This document shows, one piece after another, positions 8,828-17,544 of a stretch of 64,000 nucleotides of DNA (position 1 is the stretch's first letter; each line of letters opens with the position of its first letter). This DNA comes from Geobacter sp. DSM 9736. GTDB lineage: Bacteria; Desulfobacterota; Desulfuromonadia; Geobacterales; Geobacteraceae. Both the position numbers and the translations under genes were made by a program. Where the stretch lies: NCBI RefSeq assembly GCF_900187405.1, contig NZ_LT896716.1:868001-932000 (forward strand), given 5' to 3'. Under the pieces are notes generated by a model. That model searched no databases. It was not told where the DNA came from and saw only the letters and a list, made by a program, of their open reading frames with translations.

Positions 8828-9568
8828 ATGTCACGCAGCAGCAATAACACTCAGGATATCATGCCTATCCCTCAGGGGAGCGAGATCCACCCCCGTGGAC
8901 TTCTGGAGGCGATCTCGTACATCGACCAGAATTTCGCGAACGAACTGGGTGGGTGCATCATCCACGCACGCTTTCTGACGACCAAACAGCGGCTGGAGTT
9001 CATGGAAGTCGGTTTCCGGAGCGCCTTCGCCTCTGGATTGGTCTCGGCGCTCCTGACACCGGTGGCCATAGGAGTGATTGAGCGATACATCCCCATGTTC
9101 GGTAATGCCGATCCCTCCCTTTTCGACAAGTTCAGCGCATTCATGCTCGCCCTCGGGTTCTCCCTCGGCTACGCCATCTTCATGGCGAAAACGGCCACCT
9201 GCTACATCGGCAAGTACACCAGGGCGATGATAACGAACCTCCTAGGAGGAATGGCCTTCGGGGCTATCCTCAAGGCGGTGGTAGCCTTCATTGCCTTTCA
9301 CTTCGTCTACTTCAAGGTCCTCTCCGACGGCAACGTGTCGTGGGCCGTCTCCAAGCTCTACCACGCAAGCCTTTCGGAGAAGACGGTAGCGGCAATCTTT
9401 AACTGGGTGCAGGGCTTCAAGAATGTCTTCCTGACATCGGCCTATTTCATCCTGGTCTCTACCGCGATCTTCATTCTGATTCCGCTAATCGCCATGATCT
9501 ACGCCTATTTCCGGAACAGGAAACTGATTGCGGCCGGGTTAATAAACGTTGAAGCATACAAAGGGTAA
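8828..9568 (+). CDS. Multi-spanning membrane protein of the transfer operon
   Basis: 246 residues, ATG with GAGAGGAG upstream. A soluble N-terminus of about 60 residues is followed by about five to six predicted helices (around 66-82, 100-120, 140-160, 200-230) and a short basic tail. I do not recognise a family. It lies directly upstream of traG and 13 bases after the small membrane protein. The position suggests an accessory inner-membrane component of mating-pair formation or surface exclusion; this is inference. Confidence 0.75.
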   Translation: MSRSSNNTQDIMPIPQGSEIHPRGLLEAISYIDQNFANELGGCIIHARFLTTKQRLEFMEVGFRSAFASGLVSALLTPVAIGVIERYIPMFGNADPSLFDKFSAFMLALGFSLGYAIFMAKTATCYIGKYTRAMITNLLGGMAFGAILKAVVAFIAFHFVYFKVLSDGNVSWAVSKLYHASLSEKTVAAIFNWVQGFKNVFLTSAYFILVSTAIFILIPLIAMIYAYFRNRKLIAAGLINVEAYKG

Positions 9569-9580
9569 GCAGTTTCCCGC

Positions 9581-12500
9581 ATGAAACGAAGAACCATTAT
9601 CTCAGCAACGATCCTCCTGATCGTCATTGTTCCCTCTGCCGCTCTGGCCGTCGATTTCGACTACTACGTCTATGGCGGGTTCGATGCGGTAGTCAATGCC
9701 TTCAACAAACTGGCCCTGGTATTCGGGGACAACGGGTACATGTCGTTTTATGCGTTCTCCATCGCTGCGGGAATATTCTTCGGTTGCGTCACCATTGCCG
9801 CCAGAATCCTCGGGGGTGGAAACGGCTCCCCAATGTCGTGGATTGTTCCCTCTCTGGTTGGGATAGGTGTGTACCTGTCTCTTGCCGTCCCGAAGGGAAA
9901 CCTCCATATCTACGACCCGGTGTACAACAAGAACCAGACCATAGGAGGCATACCGAATGGTGTGGTGGCGATTGCCGGAGTACTTAATGCCGTGGAAAGA
10001 GGCTTGGTTGATATCGTCACGACCTCGGGCGATCCGTTGAGTTACGAGAACCAGGCAGGAGGCAAGGGGTTTCTTGGTCTCTACCAGATTTCGAGCCTCC
10101 CACTGTCGGCGGTCAACAGCAACATCGATACCTCGATGCGGAACTACATCAAGGACTGTGTCAGCTACGAGATCATGCGCCCCGGTACGACCCTTACCGT
10201 GGATGCCCTGCGTAAGACCTCAACCGACTTTGCGCCCCTCCTTGCACAGGCTCAAAATCCCTCAGTCTATACGGTCTACTACGACTCGACCACATCGAAC
10301 GGCCAGTCCCTGACCTGTACCGATGCCTGGGCCAACATAAGCGGACAGCTTACGCCGGACAACCTGAAGAACAACATCACCGCTGTCTGCTCAGCTCTCG
10401 GTTACGACCCCAGTAACGCTGCATCCTTGACCCAATGCAAAACTGTCCTGAACAACGTCAACACGGGCGTCGGCCTGGGCGCGGCATCCGTTGATGATTT
10501 CGTGAAGCAGGCTTACATCTCCCAGCGCCTTGATGACATCTTCCGCAGCGGGAATTCCGCTGGTGCTACGAACTACCAGTTTCTTCTCAATGCTTCAGGC
10601 TCCATGAAGGCGGCAAACGAATGGCTGCCCGTTTTGCGGGCGATTCTCACAGCCATAGCGGTCGGGCTGGTGCCGTTCCTGGCCCTCTTTATCCCGACTC
10701 CGATTATCGGCAAGGCTGTCGGTGCCATCTTCGGATTCTTTGTCTGGCTCGCCGCATGGGGCGTCACCGATGCAATCATCCATCAGTTTGCCATCGATTA
10801 TGCGAACCGGACATACCAGTTGGTGCGCCAGAACAATTTGGGGATGGATGCCTTTTACTTTTTCCCGGATCAGACAACCAAGATCCTCGGGATGTTCGGG
10901 ACACTTCGGATGAGCGGCATGATGCTCGCGACAGCTCTGACCGGCATGCTCGTCAAATTCGGCGGGCACGCCATGGCGATGATGGCCGGTTCCCTCTCGA
11001 AGCAGATCCAGTCCGCAGGCAGCCGGGCAGCCCATGAGGTGGAGGACCCTGCCGGCAGGGCTTCATCGATTCAAAGAAATTCCTCCGCTGTGCCGACTCA
11101 GGCTTGGGGCAACGAGCACAGTTTCTGGGCCAGGGGGAACCAGTCCTACCTCGACATGACATCCAAAACCACGGCTTCTAGTGATCTCGTAGACAGTTTC
11201 GGGCTTGGCGGGGCGTCACGGATGATGGCCGATGGCGGAATCGGGAAAACTGTCGGCTTTGGCGGCAAGGGGGCTGCCATGCGGCAGGCGGGGCTGGACA
11301 ACTCTTACGGCCTCAGCATCTTCGACGGAAAAGCCGGGTTGGCACAGTCTGGGGCACTACGTGACGTGATTGACAAGAATTATGGCGGCAATCTGGATTC
11401 CCATGCACAGATGAAAGTGGCGAATGATGCCGCTTTGGGAAAGGTCTTTGGGACTGCCGAAAATTACAAAGGCTTCCTGGAGAAGAACCTCGACAGGAAC
11501 GTCGGCCAACTTGATGGTGAAGTGAAAGCCTACGAAGGAGCCCAGGCGCTGGGGTTCCAGGGGAACTGGCGACAGTTCAATGCATTCCGCTCCGAGATGC
11601 AGGGGCTTGGGGATTACACGAATGCCGCAGCGGTAAACCAGGTGGCCTCGAAATACGGGCTCACGTCAGGCCAGGCGCTACAGATGAAAGCACAGTTCCA
11701 GAATGCAAGGCATCTGTCTGAATCAGCTGAGATGTCGGCTAAGCTTGGTGGAGCGATCAATGCCGGCGCCGAAATGGGAAATGTTGTCGCTGCCGAAAGT
11801 GCAGGGAAGGTTCACGGTGTCTACATGTCCGGTGGCTATGAACACTTCCAGACAATGGCTTCACATGATGTAACTGGCAAAGGCGCACGGTATGACCTGG
11901 TGAGGGGTGCTGCGGACCAGATGGTTGATCGAATAGCGCCTCAGCTGAAGAGCGACCCGGAAATGTACCAGGGAGAGAAGCTGACCGACAAGGGCTTTGC
12001 GCAGATGCAGAAAGCGATGGAGGGGCAGAACATCAATTTCACCACCTCGGACGGCAGGCACACCATGAACGTCGGGATGGATGGTAATGTCGTGAACTCG
12101 AACAGCCAGGGAGTGGTAGCCTCGGGCGACAAGGCCGCTGCCGAGACCCTGAAGCAGGATCTTCGGAAGGCAGGTTTCGGGAAGAATGCAGTGTCCGAGG
12201 TGGATCGTATGATGAAGGCTGGGAAAGGCTTCGCCTATGACATTACCCGGGATCGTGCCGGCAACATCGAATCCTTCTCAATTAACAGGGGAGGGGAGGT
12301 CAACCGGAGAGATATGGCGACATTCCGGGTCGGGCGGGATGCCGAGAGCGTTGATAGGGATGTTCGGACCGTTGATAGGGGACTCCGTGAGACAGTAGGG
12401 AGTTTTATCAAGACGGGATATGAGCATACGGACCTGAATCTTTCTCGGAAAACCGGTGCATACAATGTTTCGGTCGGCGGAAAGGAAATGAAGGTCAACG

Positions 12501-13186
12501 GCGACTGGTATTACGGCCGGAATGAGAAAACAGGCAAGATGGAACTCGTCGGAGGATCTTTCTCGAGCGGTCTTGATAGTTCGGTGCTGATGTACAGCAA
12601 GGACAGGGATGGAGATCTTCATTTTGCGAAGGTTGAAGGAAAGATGGATGCGAGAGGAAACCTGGTTGCAGGGAAAACAACGGACATTACAGAACAGGAA
12701 TTTGTGCAGTTTTCGCAGCATGGCGCTGCAGTTGTGAGTTCACGCGGTGGTGGCGGTGTGATAGCGAGCGTTCGTGCTGATGGGGGAGTAAAGGCTGACT
12801 TCTCGTCAAGGCAGGTAACTGGAACAAGAGTCACGTCAGATCAAAATCTTGCTGGTAGTGCTGCTACCAAAGATTTCACCGAAGGGCGAAGTATTGATGC
12901 CGGCACAGCTGCCACAATGATTGCGATCGGCAGGGATGGATTGCACGAAACTGCTGGGATGGTTGGAGATGTTACAAAGGTGATTGGTCCATATAAGGCA
13001 GCTGTAACACGGCAAGAAGAGACGGTGATGCAGCAAAGCCGAGAGGCAACGGCGGTAGCACGAGAGGCTGAAGCGCGAGTTCAGCGAGGGCTCCAAAAGA
13101 CCGGAAAGATTCTGCAGCATCAGAGCAAAAACTCGCCCCTCCCAAAAAGTGGTGTGCCTGCTCCATCTCGGGGGCCTAAGAGGTAA
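9581..13186 (+). CDS. traG: TraG mating-pair stabilisation and entry-exclusion protein
   Basis: Large F-type TraG (1201 residues; plasmid F about 940). The N-terminal third is the TraG_N membrane region: leader-like helix (about residues 5-23), helices near 50-75 and 90-105, a Cys-containing periplasmic loop, then helices around 350-395 and 430-470. The remaining 700 residues are soluble, Gly/Ala/Gln-rich and helical, as in the exclusion-recognition tail of TraG, which in F and R391 systems is read by the entry-exclusion protein of the recipient. It closes the plus-strand transfer run; traF(thioredoxin-like)/traH partners are not in this window. Confidence 0.9.
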   Translation: MKRRTIISATILLIVIVPSAALAVDFDYYVYGGFDAVVNAFNKLALVFGDNGYMSFYAFSIAAGIFFGCVTIAARILGGGNGSPMSWIVPSLVGIGVYLSLAVPKGNLHIYDPVYNKNQTIGGIPNGVVAIAGVLNAVERGLVDIVTTSGDPLSYENQAGGKGFLGLYQISSLPLSAVNSNIDTSMRNYIKDCVSYEIMRPGTTLTVDALRKTSTDFAPLLAQAQNPSVYTVYYDSTTSNGQSLTCTDAWANISGQLTPDNLKNNITAVCSALGYDPSNAASLTQCKTVLNNVNTGVGLGAASVDDFVKQAYISQRLDDIFRSGNSAGATNYQFLLNASGSMKAANEWLPVLRAILTAIAVGLVPFLALFIPTPIIGKAVGAIFGFFVWLAAWGVTDAIIHQFAIDYANRTYQLVRQNNLGMDAFYFFPDQTTKILGMFGTLRMSGMMLATALTGMLVKFGGHAMAMMAGSLSKQIQSAGSRAAHEVEDPAGRASSIQRNSSAVPTQAWGNEHSFWARGNQSYLDMTSKTTASSDLVDSFGLGGASRMMADGGIGKTVGFGGKGAAMRQAGLDNSYGLSIFDGKAGLAQSGALRDVIDKNYGGNLDSHAQMKVANDAALGKVFGTAENYKGFLEKNLDRNVGQLDGEVKAYEGAQALGFQGNWRQFNAFRSEMQGLGDYTNAAAVNQVASKYGLTSGQALQMKAQFQNARHLSESAEMSAKLGGAINAGAEMGNVVAAESAGKVHGVYMSGGYEHFQTMASHDVTGKGARYDLVRGAADQMVDRIAPQLKSDPEMYQGEKLTDKGFAQMQKAMEGQNINFTTSDGRHTMNVGMDGNVVNSNSQGVVASGDKAAAETLKQDLRKAGFGKNAVSEVDRMMKAGKGFAYDITRDRAGNIESFSINRGGEVNRRDMATFRVGRDAESVDRDVRTVDRGLRETVGSFIKTGYEHTDLNLSRKTGAYNVSVGGKEMKVNGDWYYGRNEKTGKMELVGGSFSSGLDSSVLMYSKDRDGDLHFAKVEGKMDARGNLVAGKTTDITEQEFVQFSQHGAAVVSSRGGGGVIASVRADGGVKADFSSRQVTGTRVTSDQNLAGSAATKDFTEGRSIDAGTAATMIAIGRDGLHETAGMVGDVTKVIGPYKAAVTRQEETVMQQSREATAVAREAEARVQRGLQKTGKILQHQSKNSPLPKSGVPAPSRGPKR

Positions 13187-13191
13187 TCAAA

Positions 13192-13509
13192 TTGATCGAA
13201 AAAATGATTTTTGTGTCAGATGGAGTAATCGCCCTTGTCGCTGAAGGGGAGGAAGTGCCGGTGCAAATTGACGAAGGCGACATCGTATTTGCTCTCAAGG
13301 AATACGGAGCAGAGATTTCCATAGGTGAGATCTCTTTGAAATTGCCAATTGCAGTTCTGAGCCATTTAGAAAAAGCGGAGGATACATTTCTGTACTTCTA
13401 CAGTTCTGATCCGTTTAGCATAATTGCTGATTATAAAGGGAGTATCGTTCTTCAACGGGACGATATTTTGAAACTCAAAGGAGCTTGGGAATACTCAAAG
13501 CCGCCATAA
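13192..13509 (+). CDS. Unknown small protein directly after traG
   Basis: 105 residues, TTG start six bases after the traG stop with AGAGGTAA at good distance. Acidic, no membrane helix or signal, predicted beta-rich (for example DEGDIVFALKEYGAEISIGEISL). Not recognised. Base composition is lower in GC than traG, which suggests separate origin. Its coupling to traG makes it a candidate for an accessory, exclusion or immunity role; nothing in the sequence proves that. Confidence 0.6.
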   Translation: MIEKMIFVSDGVIALVAEGEEVPVQIDEGDIVFALKEYGAEISIGEISLKLPIAVLSHLEKAEDTFLYFYSSDPFSIIADYKGSIVLQRDDILKLKGAWEYSKPP

Positions 13510-13512
13510 TTT

Positions 13513-13878
13513 TCACCAATGGTGGAAGGTTGAGGGATCTTTTTTTCTACGGCGATCACGGAAAATGCGCAGGGGAACACCGAATACAACCCAATTCATA
13601 TACCATTCATACTCTGCGGCCGACATTGCCGGCCTTAGCACAGGCTTCGCATACCCGTATTTCAACATGTGCCACATTCCTGATCGATCAAGGCACCCGC
13701 GGTACAGCCGCAGGTGGACTCTGTCCAGTAGACACCATATGAAAGCGAGTGAGGCAATACCGATTGCCCAGTACCAGAAAGACTTGATGAAGAAGAGCCC
13801 AACCACACCTCCTGCAAGAAAGCAGGGGAGAACGGTCCAAAAAGCAGATGTGATGAAGGCATAAATTTTTCTGGTCAT
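13513..13878 (-). CDS. Unknown two-helix membrane protein
   Basis: 121 residues from ATG 13878 (GGGCGGGTGAC upstream); the frame extends further but without a ribosome site. Two strong hydrophobic helices (about residues 4-27 and 29-48) are followed by a basic soluble tail rich in Arg, Tyr and Trp. Family not recognised. It converges on the small post-traG gene with a three-base gap. In F plasmids a small inner-membrane exclusion protein (TraS) lies next to traG, but here the strand is opposite, so any such role is speculative. Confidence 0.6.
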   Translation of the reverse strand: MTRKIYAFITSAFWTVLPCFLAGGVVGLFFIKSFWYWAIGIASLAFIWCLLDRVHLRLYRGCLDRSGMWHMLKYGYAKPVLRPAMSAAEYEWYMNWVVFGVPLRIFRDRRRKKDPSTFHHW

Positions 13879-14020
13879 GGCGTCACCCGCCCTTTCAATA
13901 ATGATGGATTTACTTTGGGGCATCTTCAGGATTTTTGTCAATGAAAAACCGGCGGGAACAACAGGTGAAACTTCTTTATTTCAAATGGTTGGGTCCTCTG
14001 TCCTGCTGAAACAGAGTGAG

Positions 14021-14527
14021 TCAATTTCCAGGGACTGCTTTCAACATGGTAGCAAACGGAAGGAAAAGTTGGAGTTGACTGTCGGGAATGGGGACAAAGC
14101 CGAATTTCTTGTAGAAATCAGATGCATTCTGATCTTTGGCATCGACAAACAGACCGATGAGACCCGTCTGCTCGGCGACCAGCACTGTACGATGAACAGC
14201 CTCGGCAAGCAAGAGCCCACCGTAACCCTTCCCTTTATACTGCTGTGAAACGGCAAGCCGAGCGAGCCGAAGGGCGGGGAGAGGATGTTTCGGATATTTT
14301 CGGACAAAACGAGCCGGGAGTTTATCTGCCGTGACTTCACAGAGAGTGATGGTGAAGAAGCCCATAATTGTTGAGGGGGTGTCCTGATCAATGAGGACAA
14401 AAGTGCGAGAAATCCCCTTTTGGATGTGCTGCCGAGCCGTGGTTTTAAGGAATGCATTCAGTTCAGGAACGCCGCAATCGAAACTGGACCGATCATGGTC
14501 GTTAGAGAGAGGTACTATTTCCGGCAC
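14021..14527 (-). CDS. TacT-type GNAT acetyltransferase toxin
   Basis: 168-residue GNAT protein of the toxin kind that acetylates aminoacyl-tRNA. It has the family opening (SFDCGVPELNAFL), the acetyl-CoA loop region LAVSQQYKGKGYGGLLL (about residues 91-107) and the end segment DFYKKFGFVPI with the conserved Tyr. The gene overlaps the DUF1778 antitoxin by 13 bases, the standard arrangement. Located in the cargo next to the transfer genes, it likely serves as a stability module. Confidence 0.9.
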   Translation of the reverse strand: MPEIVPLSNDHDRSSFDCGVPELNAFLKTTARQHIQKGISRTFVLIDQDTPSTIMGFFTITLCEVTADKLPARFVRKYPKHPLPALRLARLAVSQQYKGKGYGGLLLAEAVHRTVLVAEQTGLIGLFVDAKDQNASDFYKKFGFVPIPDSQLQLFLPFATMLKAVPGN

Positions 14528-14796
14528 AGGATTTCCTCTCTGTGTTGCATTGCCTTTTTCAGCCGTTCGTTCGGTTCCGGCGGATTCTCGATGAGGTCTA
14601 AAACGGTCTTGGCGGCTTTGGCGGACAGGGTTATAACGCGTTCCCTTTCGACAATATGGTGCGCCTTCTCAACGGCAGATTGTACGAGGAACTGGTTGAT
14701 TGTAGCCCCGATTGAGCTGGCAGCTTCTGAGAGCAGCTCATAGACGTCGTGGGGGACTCTTGCGCAGATCCGGTCCTCGGTTTTTGCATGTGCCAT
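14515..14796 (-). CDS. DUF1778 (TacA-type) antitoxin
   Basis: 93-residue ribbon-helix-helix antitoxin. The N-terminus has the RHH pattern (ICARVPHDVYELLSEAASSIGATINQFLVQSAV), written here in part: ARVPHDVYELLSEAA and INQFLVQSAV. The C-terminal half contains the neutralising tail (ENPPEPNERLKKAM). ATG start with GGAGGTGTCAC upstream. Expected to bind the toxin and repress the promoter between 14797 and 14894; a short inverted repeat GCCA-TTT-TGGC lies there. Confidence 0.9.
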   Translation of the reverse strand: MAHAKTEDRICARVPHDVYELLSEAASSIGATINQFLVQSAVEKAHHIVERERVITLSAKAAKTVLDLIENPPEPNERLKKAMQHREEILCRK

Positions 14797-14830
14797 GTGA
14801 CACCTCCAGGTTTTTCTTTATCATATTGAC

Positions 14831-14841
14831 GCCATTTTGGC
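14831..14841. promoter_or_regulatory. Short inverted repeat in the TacA/YdjM-like divergent promoter
   Basis: GCCATTTTGGC, a perfect 4-bp-arm palindrome between the divergent antitoxin and membrane protein genes. It could be the RHH antitoxin operator. The evidence is position and symmetry only. Confidence 0.3.
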
Positions 14842-14894
14842 AACACTATTCAGCATGGTACGACGTCCAGCTGTACCGGAGGATCAAGTAAATA

Positions 14895-15380
14895 ATGCGG
14901 TGGAAGAGCCATAAACTCACTACCGGAGCTGTGGTATACGCAGTAACGGGAAGCTGCCTGCCAACGTTAATGGCAATCCTTGGTTCACTCGTTCCTGATC
15001 TCCTGGAAATGGGCATTGTCCGGCACCGGACTTTCACGCACTGGCCGCCACCATGGATTGGGTTCGTTGTTGTTTCTTACGGAGCATGCTGGCTTTCCCC
15101 CAAGATCTGGCTTTACCTTTGTTTCTATATCTGCATCGGGGCGCTTCTGCACCTGGGGGAAGACTACCTCAGTATTACCGGAATCCCTTTCAGATCGCCA
15201 GGCGGTCCGCCGCGGGGGGCGAAGCTGTATAGCACAGGAACAACGACTGAGACCATTCTTGTTCTGTCCATAACGGCGCCATTGATGGGTTTCATATGGA
15301 TGCGCGGGTTCTTGAGCCTCCGGCATCTCACGGAGGAAATGAAGAAGATGTATTCCCTGATAGCTCTTTTTTGGAGGTAG
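14895..15380 (+). CDS. YdjM-like membrane-bound metal-dependent hydrolase (DUF457)
   Basis: 161 residues, ATG with a GGAGG just upstream. Several hydrophobic helices carry the conserved YdjM features: an N-terminal HKLTTGAVV, PDLLE, the RHRTFTHW metal-ligand motif (about residues 43-50) and a HLGEDYLS region (about 91-98). YdjM proteins are LexA-regulated inner-membrane proteins of unknown substrate. It is followed six bases later by an HD-GYP gene, so both are probably co-transcribed. Confidence 0.8.
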   Translation: MRWKSHKLTTGAVVYAVTGSCLPTLMAILGSLVPDLLEMGIVRHRTFTHWPPPWIGFVVVSYGACWLSPKIWLYLCFYICIGALLHLGEDYLSITGIPFRSPGGPPRGAKLYSTGTTTETILVLSITAPLMGFIWMRGFLSLRHLTEEMKKMYSLIALFWR

Positions 15381-15386
15381 CTCTAT

Positions 15387-16046
15387 ATGCATATGATCGC
15401 AGAAAACGCGCTGAATATCGCGTTGGAACACAACTCGCTGGTTCTCGTTCAGAAGTGCCTTTATGCACGAAATCTCGATCTGTATCGGCATTCGGTGCTG
15501 ACGGCCGAGATAGCATGGGAAATTGTAGTGGGCACAAAAAAAGACTTCGGCTTGTCCGCTACACAGGCGTACCTGGCGGGAATGCTTCACGATGTCGGCA
15601 AGCTCTTCATCCAGGACCGGATACTGGACAAGCGGCATTCGTTGACGGAGAGGGAATGGGAAGTAATGGAGAAACACCCCGTTTGGGGACATGAATATGT
15701 TCAGGGGACGATCTTCCAGTCTCTCGGCGACATTATTCTCCACCATCACAGGCTTCCTGACGGTTCCGGATATCCAATAGGCTTGCCACCCGAGGCGTTG
15801 GATGACCGGGTTCGTCTCATCGGCTCTGCCGATAAAATAGCCGCGTTTCTGGAGGACCGTCCTTATCGCAGACGCATTTCCAACTTCGATCTTATTTCGC
15901 AGGAGGTGAAGGCGGTGGTAGAGATGTATTTCCAGGGGGAGAAGGCTGAAGCAGTTATTGCTGCCGTTCTGGAAGCGGTTTCCAGGGAACATTCCACGAT
16001 CGTTAACACTGAAAAGCTGGATCGGATGGTTGGAGGATGCCGGTGA
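15387..16046 (+). CDS. Stand-alone HD-GYP/HD-domain phosphohydrolase
   Basis: 219-residue HD protein. Metal ligands are visible at His35, the HD pair in GMLHDVGK (65-72), His97 (MEKHPVWGH, second His 102) and the HHHRLPDGSGYP box (119-130), which matches the HD-GYP signature. Such proteins usually hydrolyse cyclic di-GMP, but there is no receiver or sensor domain here, so the substrate is open. Coupled to the next small gene by a GTGA overlap. Confidence 0.83.
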   Translation: MHMIAENALNIALEHNSLVLVQKCLYARNLDLYRHSVLTAEIAWEIVVGTKKDFGLSATQAYLAGMLHDVGKLFIQDRILDKRHSLTEREWEVMEKHPVWGHEYVQGTIFQSLGDIILHHHRLPDGSGYPIGLPPEALDDRVRLIGSADKIAAFLEDRPYRRRISNFDLISQEVKAVVEMYFQGEKAEAVIAAVLEAVSREHSTIVNTEKLDRMVGGCR

Positions 16047-16288
16047 AGGTTACAGAGCGAACACTGGTGGAGTTGTGTCGCAGGGTCAATGGCGATCAGC
16101 TCAAATGTTGGAATTCAGGCCTGAAGGTGGAGCGCTGCGGTAACGAATACATCCTGATTCGCCTTATCCGAAAGCCAAAGGAGGGACAACCGCGTTACCT
16201 CGACATTTATTCCGGATCGCCACGGGAGGTAAAAGCTTTCATCGACGGCTATGTCCATGCTGCTGAATTGACGAATCGTGGTGATTGA
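16043..16288 (+). CDS. Unknown small protein coupled to the HD-GYP gene
   Basis: 81 residues from GTG 16043, which lies six bases after GGAGG and overlaps the HD-GYP stop; the ATG at 16037 sits against that ribosome site and is less likely. Basic, no membrane segment, predicted alpha/beta. Family not recognised. The tight coupling suggests a partner or regulator of the HD-GYP enzyme. Confidence 0.55.
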   Translation: MKVTERTLVELCRRVNGDQLKCWNSGLKVERCGNEYILIRLIRKPKEGQPRYLDIYSGSPREVKAFIDGYVHAAELTNRGD

Positions 16289-16396
16289 GATTTTGATGTA
16301 ATAACCTGATAGTAAGGTTTTTGTTGGTTTAGGCGCGGATATCTGGTAAAAGCCGGGAATTAAATAATAATAATGCACCATCCGGGAGGGTCACAA

Positions 16397-16960
16397 ATGT
16401 CAACGCTGCTCGAATTAGCATCATCCATTGTCTCGTCACATGCTGCAACCACCCCGATGTCTACCGAAGAACTCCTCCAGGAGATCCAGAAAGTCCATGC
16501 GGCACTTCAGACGCTCGAGACAGGCAAAGATGTGGCTGCTCCCGAGGAGGCTAAGCCTGCTCTTACGGTGAAGCAGGCCTTCAAGGCCAATGAGGTGATC
16601 TGCATGGTGTGCGGCAAGGGTAAGATGAAGACCCTGACCCGCCACCTGAAGAAGGCCCATAACATGAAGCCCGGGGAATACCGGAAGCAGTTCGGGATTC
16701 CCAGGGATCAGTCCCTGTCGGCCAAGAGCCTCACGGAATCGAGGCGGAAGACGGCACAGGAGCGGGGATTGGCTGCCAATCTGGCAAAGGCGCGGGAAGT
16801 AAGAGCGGCCAAACTGAAGGTCCAGAAAGCTCCCGTCAAAGAAGCCGCGGCTGCAAAACCGGCGAAGACGGCGGCAGCGCCGAAGGTGAAGAAAGCTGCA
16901 CCGGCAAAACCGGCAAAAACAAAAGCAGCTCCGAAGGCAGCACCAAAGCCCAAAAAATAA
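16397..16960 (+). CDS. MucR/Ros-family zinc-finger regulator with Lys/Ala-rich tail
   Basis: 187 residues from ATG 16397 (GGGAGGGTC upstream; the earlier in-frame ATG lacks one). A central MucR/Ros domain has CMVCGKGKMKTLTRHLKKAH (about residues 69-88), a C2H2-type zinc site, followed by the family GEYRKQFGIP. The last 60 residues are an AAPKxxKAAPAKPAK low-complexity, histone-H1-like tail that is not part of ordinary MucR. It probably binds AT-rich DNA as a silencer or regulator; the tail would add non-specific DNA contacts. Confidence 0.82.
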   Translation: MSTLLELASSIVSSHAATTPMSTEELLQEIQKVHAALQTLETGKDVAAPEEAKPALTVKQAFKANEVICMVCGKGKMKTLTRHLKKAHNMKPGEYRKQFGIPRDQSLSAKSLTESRRKTAQERGLAANLAKAREVRAAKLKVQKAPVKEAAAAKPAKTAAAPKVKKAAPAKPAKTKAAPKAAPKPKK

Positions 16961-16983
16961 TCGGCCCCTTTCAATAAAGAACC

Positions 16984-17005
16984 AGCCGCTCAGAGATGGG
17001 CGGCT
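16984..17005 (+). terminator. Hairpin after the MucR-like gene
   Basis: Arms AGCCGC and GCGGCT around a 10-base loop, 24 bases after the stop codon. Only a weak AAATTT follows, so termination may be inefficient. Confidence 0.45.
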
Positions 17006-17054
17006 AAATTTCCCCCCACCCGTTCAAGTCTCTCCTTCTGCACCTCATTTTTTT

Positions 17055-17089
17055 GCATAGTAAGTCCATTCACACTGGACATACTATGC
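17055..17089. repeat. Long near-perfect inverted repeat
   Basis: Arms GCATAGTAAGTCCA and TGGACATACTATGC pair over 14 positions with one mismatch around a 7-base loop. Not a normal terminator: the T-run lies before it on the plus strand and only AAAAA follows. It could be an operator, a recombination or transfer site, or a remnant of a mobile element end. Confidence 0.6.
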
Positions 17090-17289
17090 TGAAAAATGTG
17101 ATTTTCTTGCCGTGCCCCGGGTTATTAACCATGTGACTGCCAGGACATTGGAGAAAATCGTTGCGTTTTTCCGTGCTTGGCGGATTTCATTGACTTTGGA
17201 GGCGAAATAGTGTATTAAACCGGCGTAATTTCATGTATTTATGGAGGATAGGGAGATGGCTGCATCCCCCACTATATCGCTGGGACCTT

Positions 17290-17325
17290 AAGCCGCCTTT
17301 GTCAGCAAGTATTGACGGGCGGCTT
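17290..17325 (+). terminator. Strong rho-independent-type terminator, possibly ending a small RNA
   Basis: Arms AAGCCGCC and GGCGGCTT with an inner GTCA/TGAC pair, followed by TTCTT. No gene ends just before it on the plus strand, so it may end a short untranslated RNA starting near 17200 (which has GGGA/TCCC pairing at about 17250-17283) or read-through from the MucR-like gene. Confidence 0.55.
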
Positions 17326-17544
17326 TTCTTATTAAGATCTCTCCTCGAGTCCAACTTATCGAAGAGGTGTCTTTCGCGCATGTATAAAGAACACTGGAAA
17401 TGACCGGGTGGTAGATGAACCACGCACCTGCTTGGTGCCCCAATCTAGTCTTGATATCGCCTCATCGGGATTCCCGCTTTTCGCTTTTACAGAAGTCGTC
17501 AGGTTCGGGGCGTGCTCGACGTTCTAATATCGTGGGAGAAAACA

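Larger units (their letters stand above)
17006..17544. other. Non-coding stretch between cargo and defence island
   Basis: About 540 bases without a convincing gene on either strand; short frames on the minus strand have no ribosome site. It holds a long hairpin (17055-17089), an apparent terminator with structured upstream sequence (17222-17325) and the probable promoter region of the DUF262 gene. It is a plausible junction between inserted modules, but I find no clear flanking repeat. Confidence 0.5.

Noticed and set aside
14985-15992. 335-residue minus-strand frame opposite the YdjM-like and HD-GYP genes
   Set aside because: Both plus-strand genes have clear motifs and ribosome sites; the minus frame has none.
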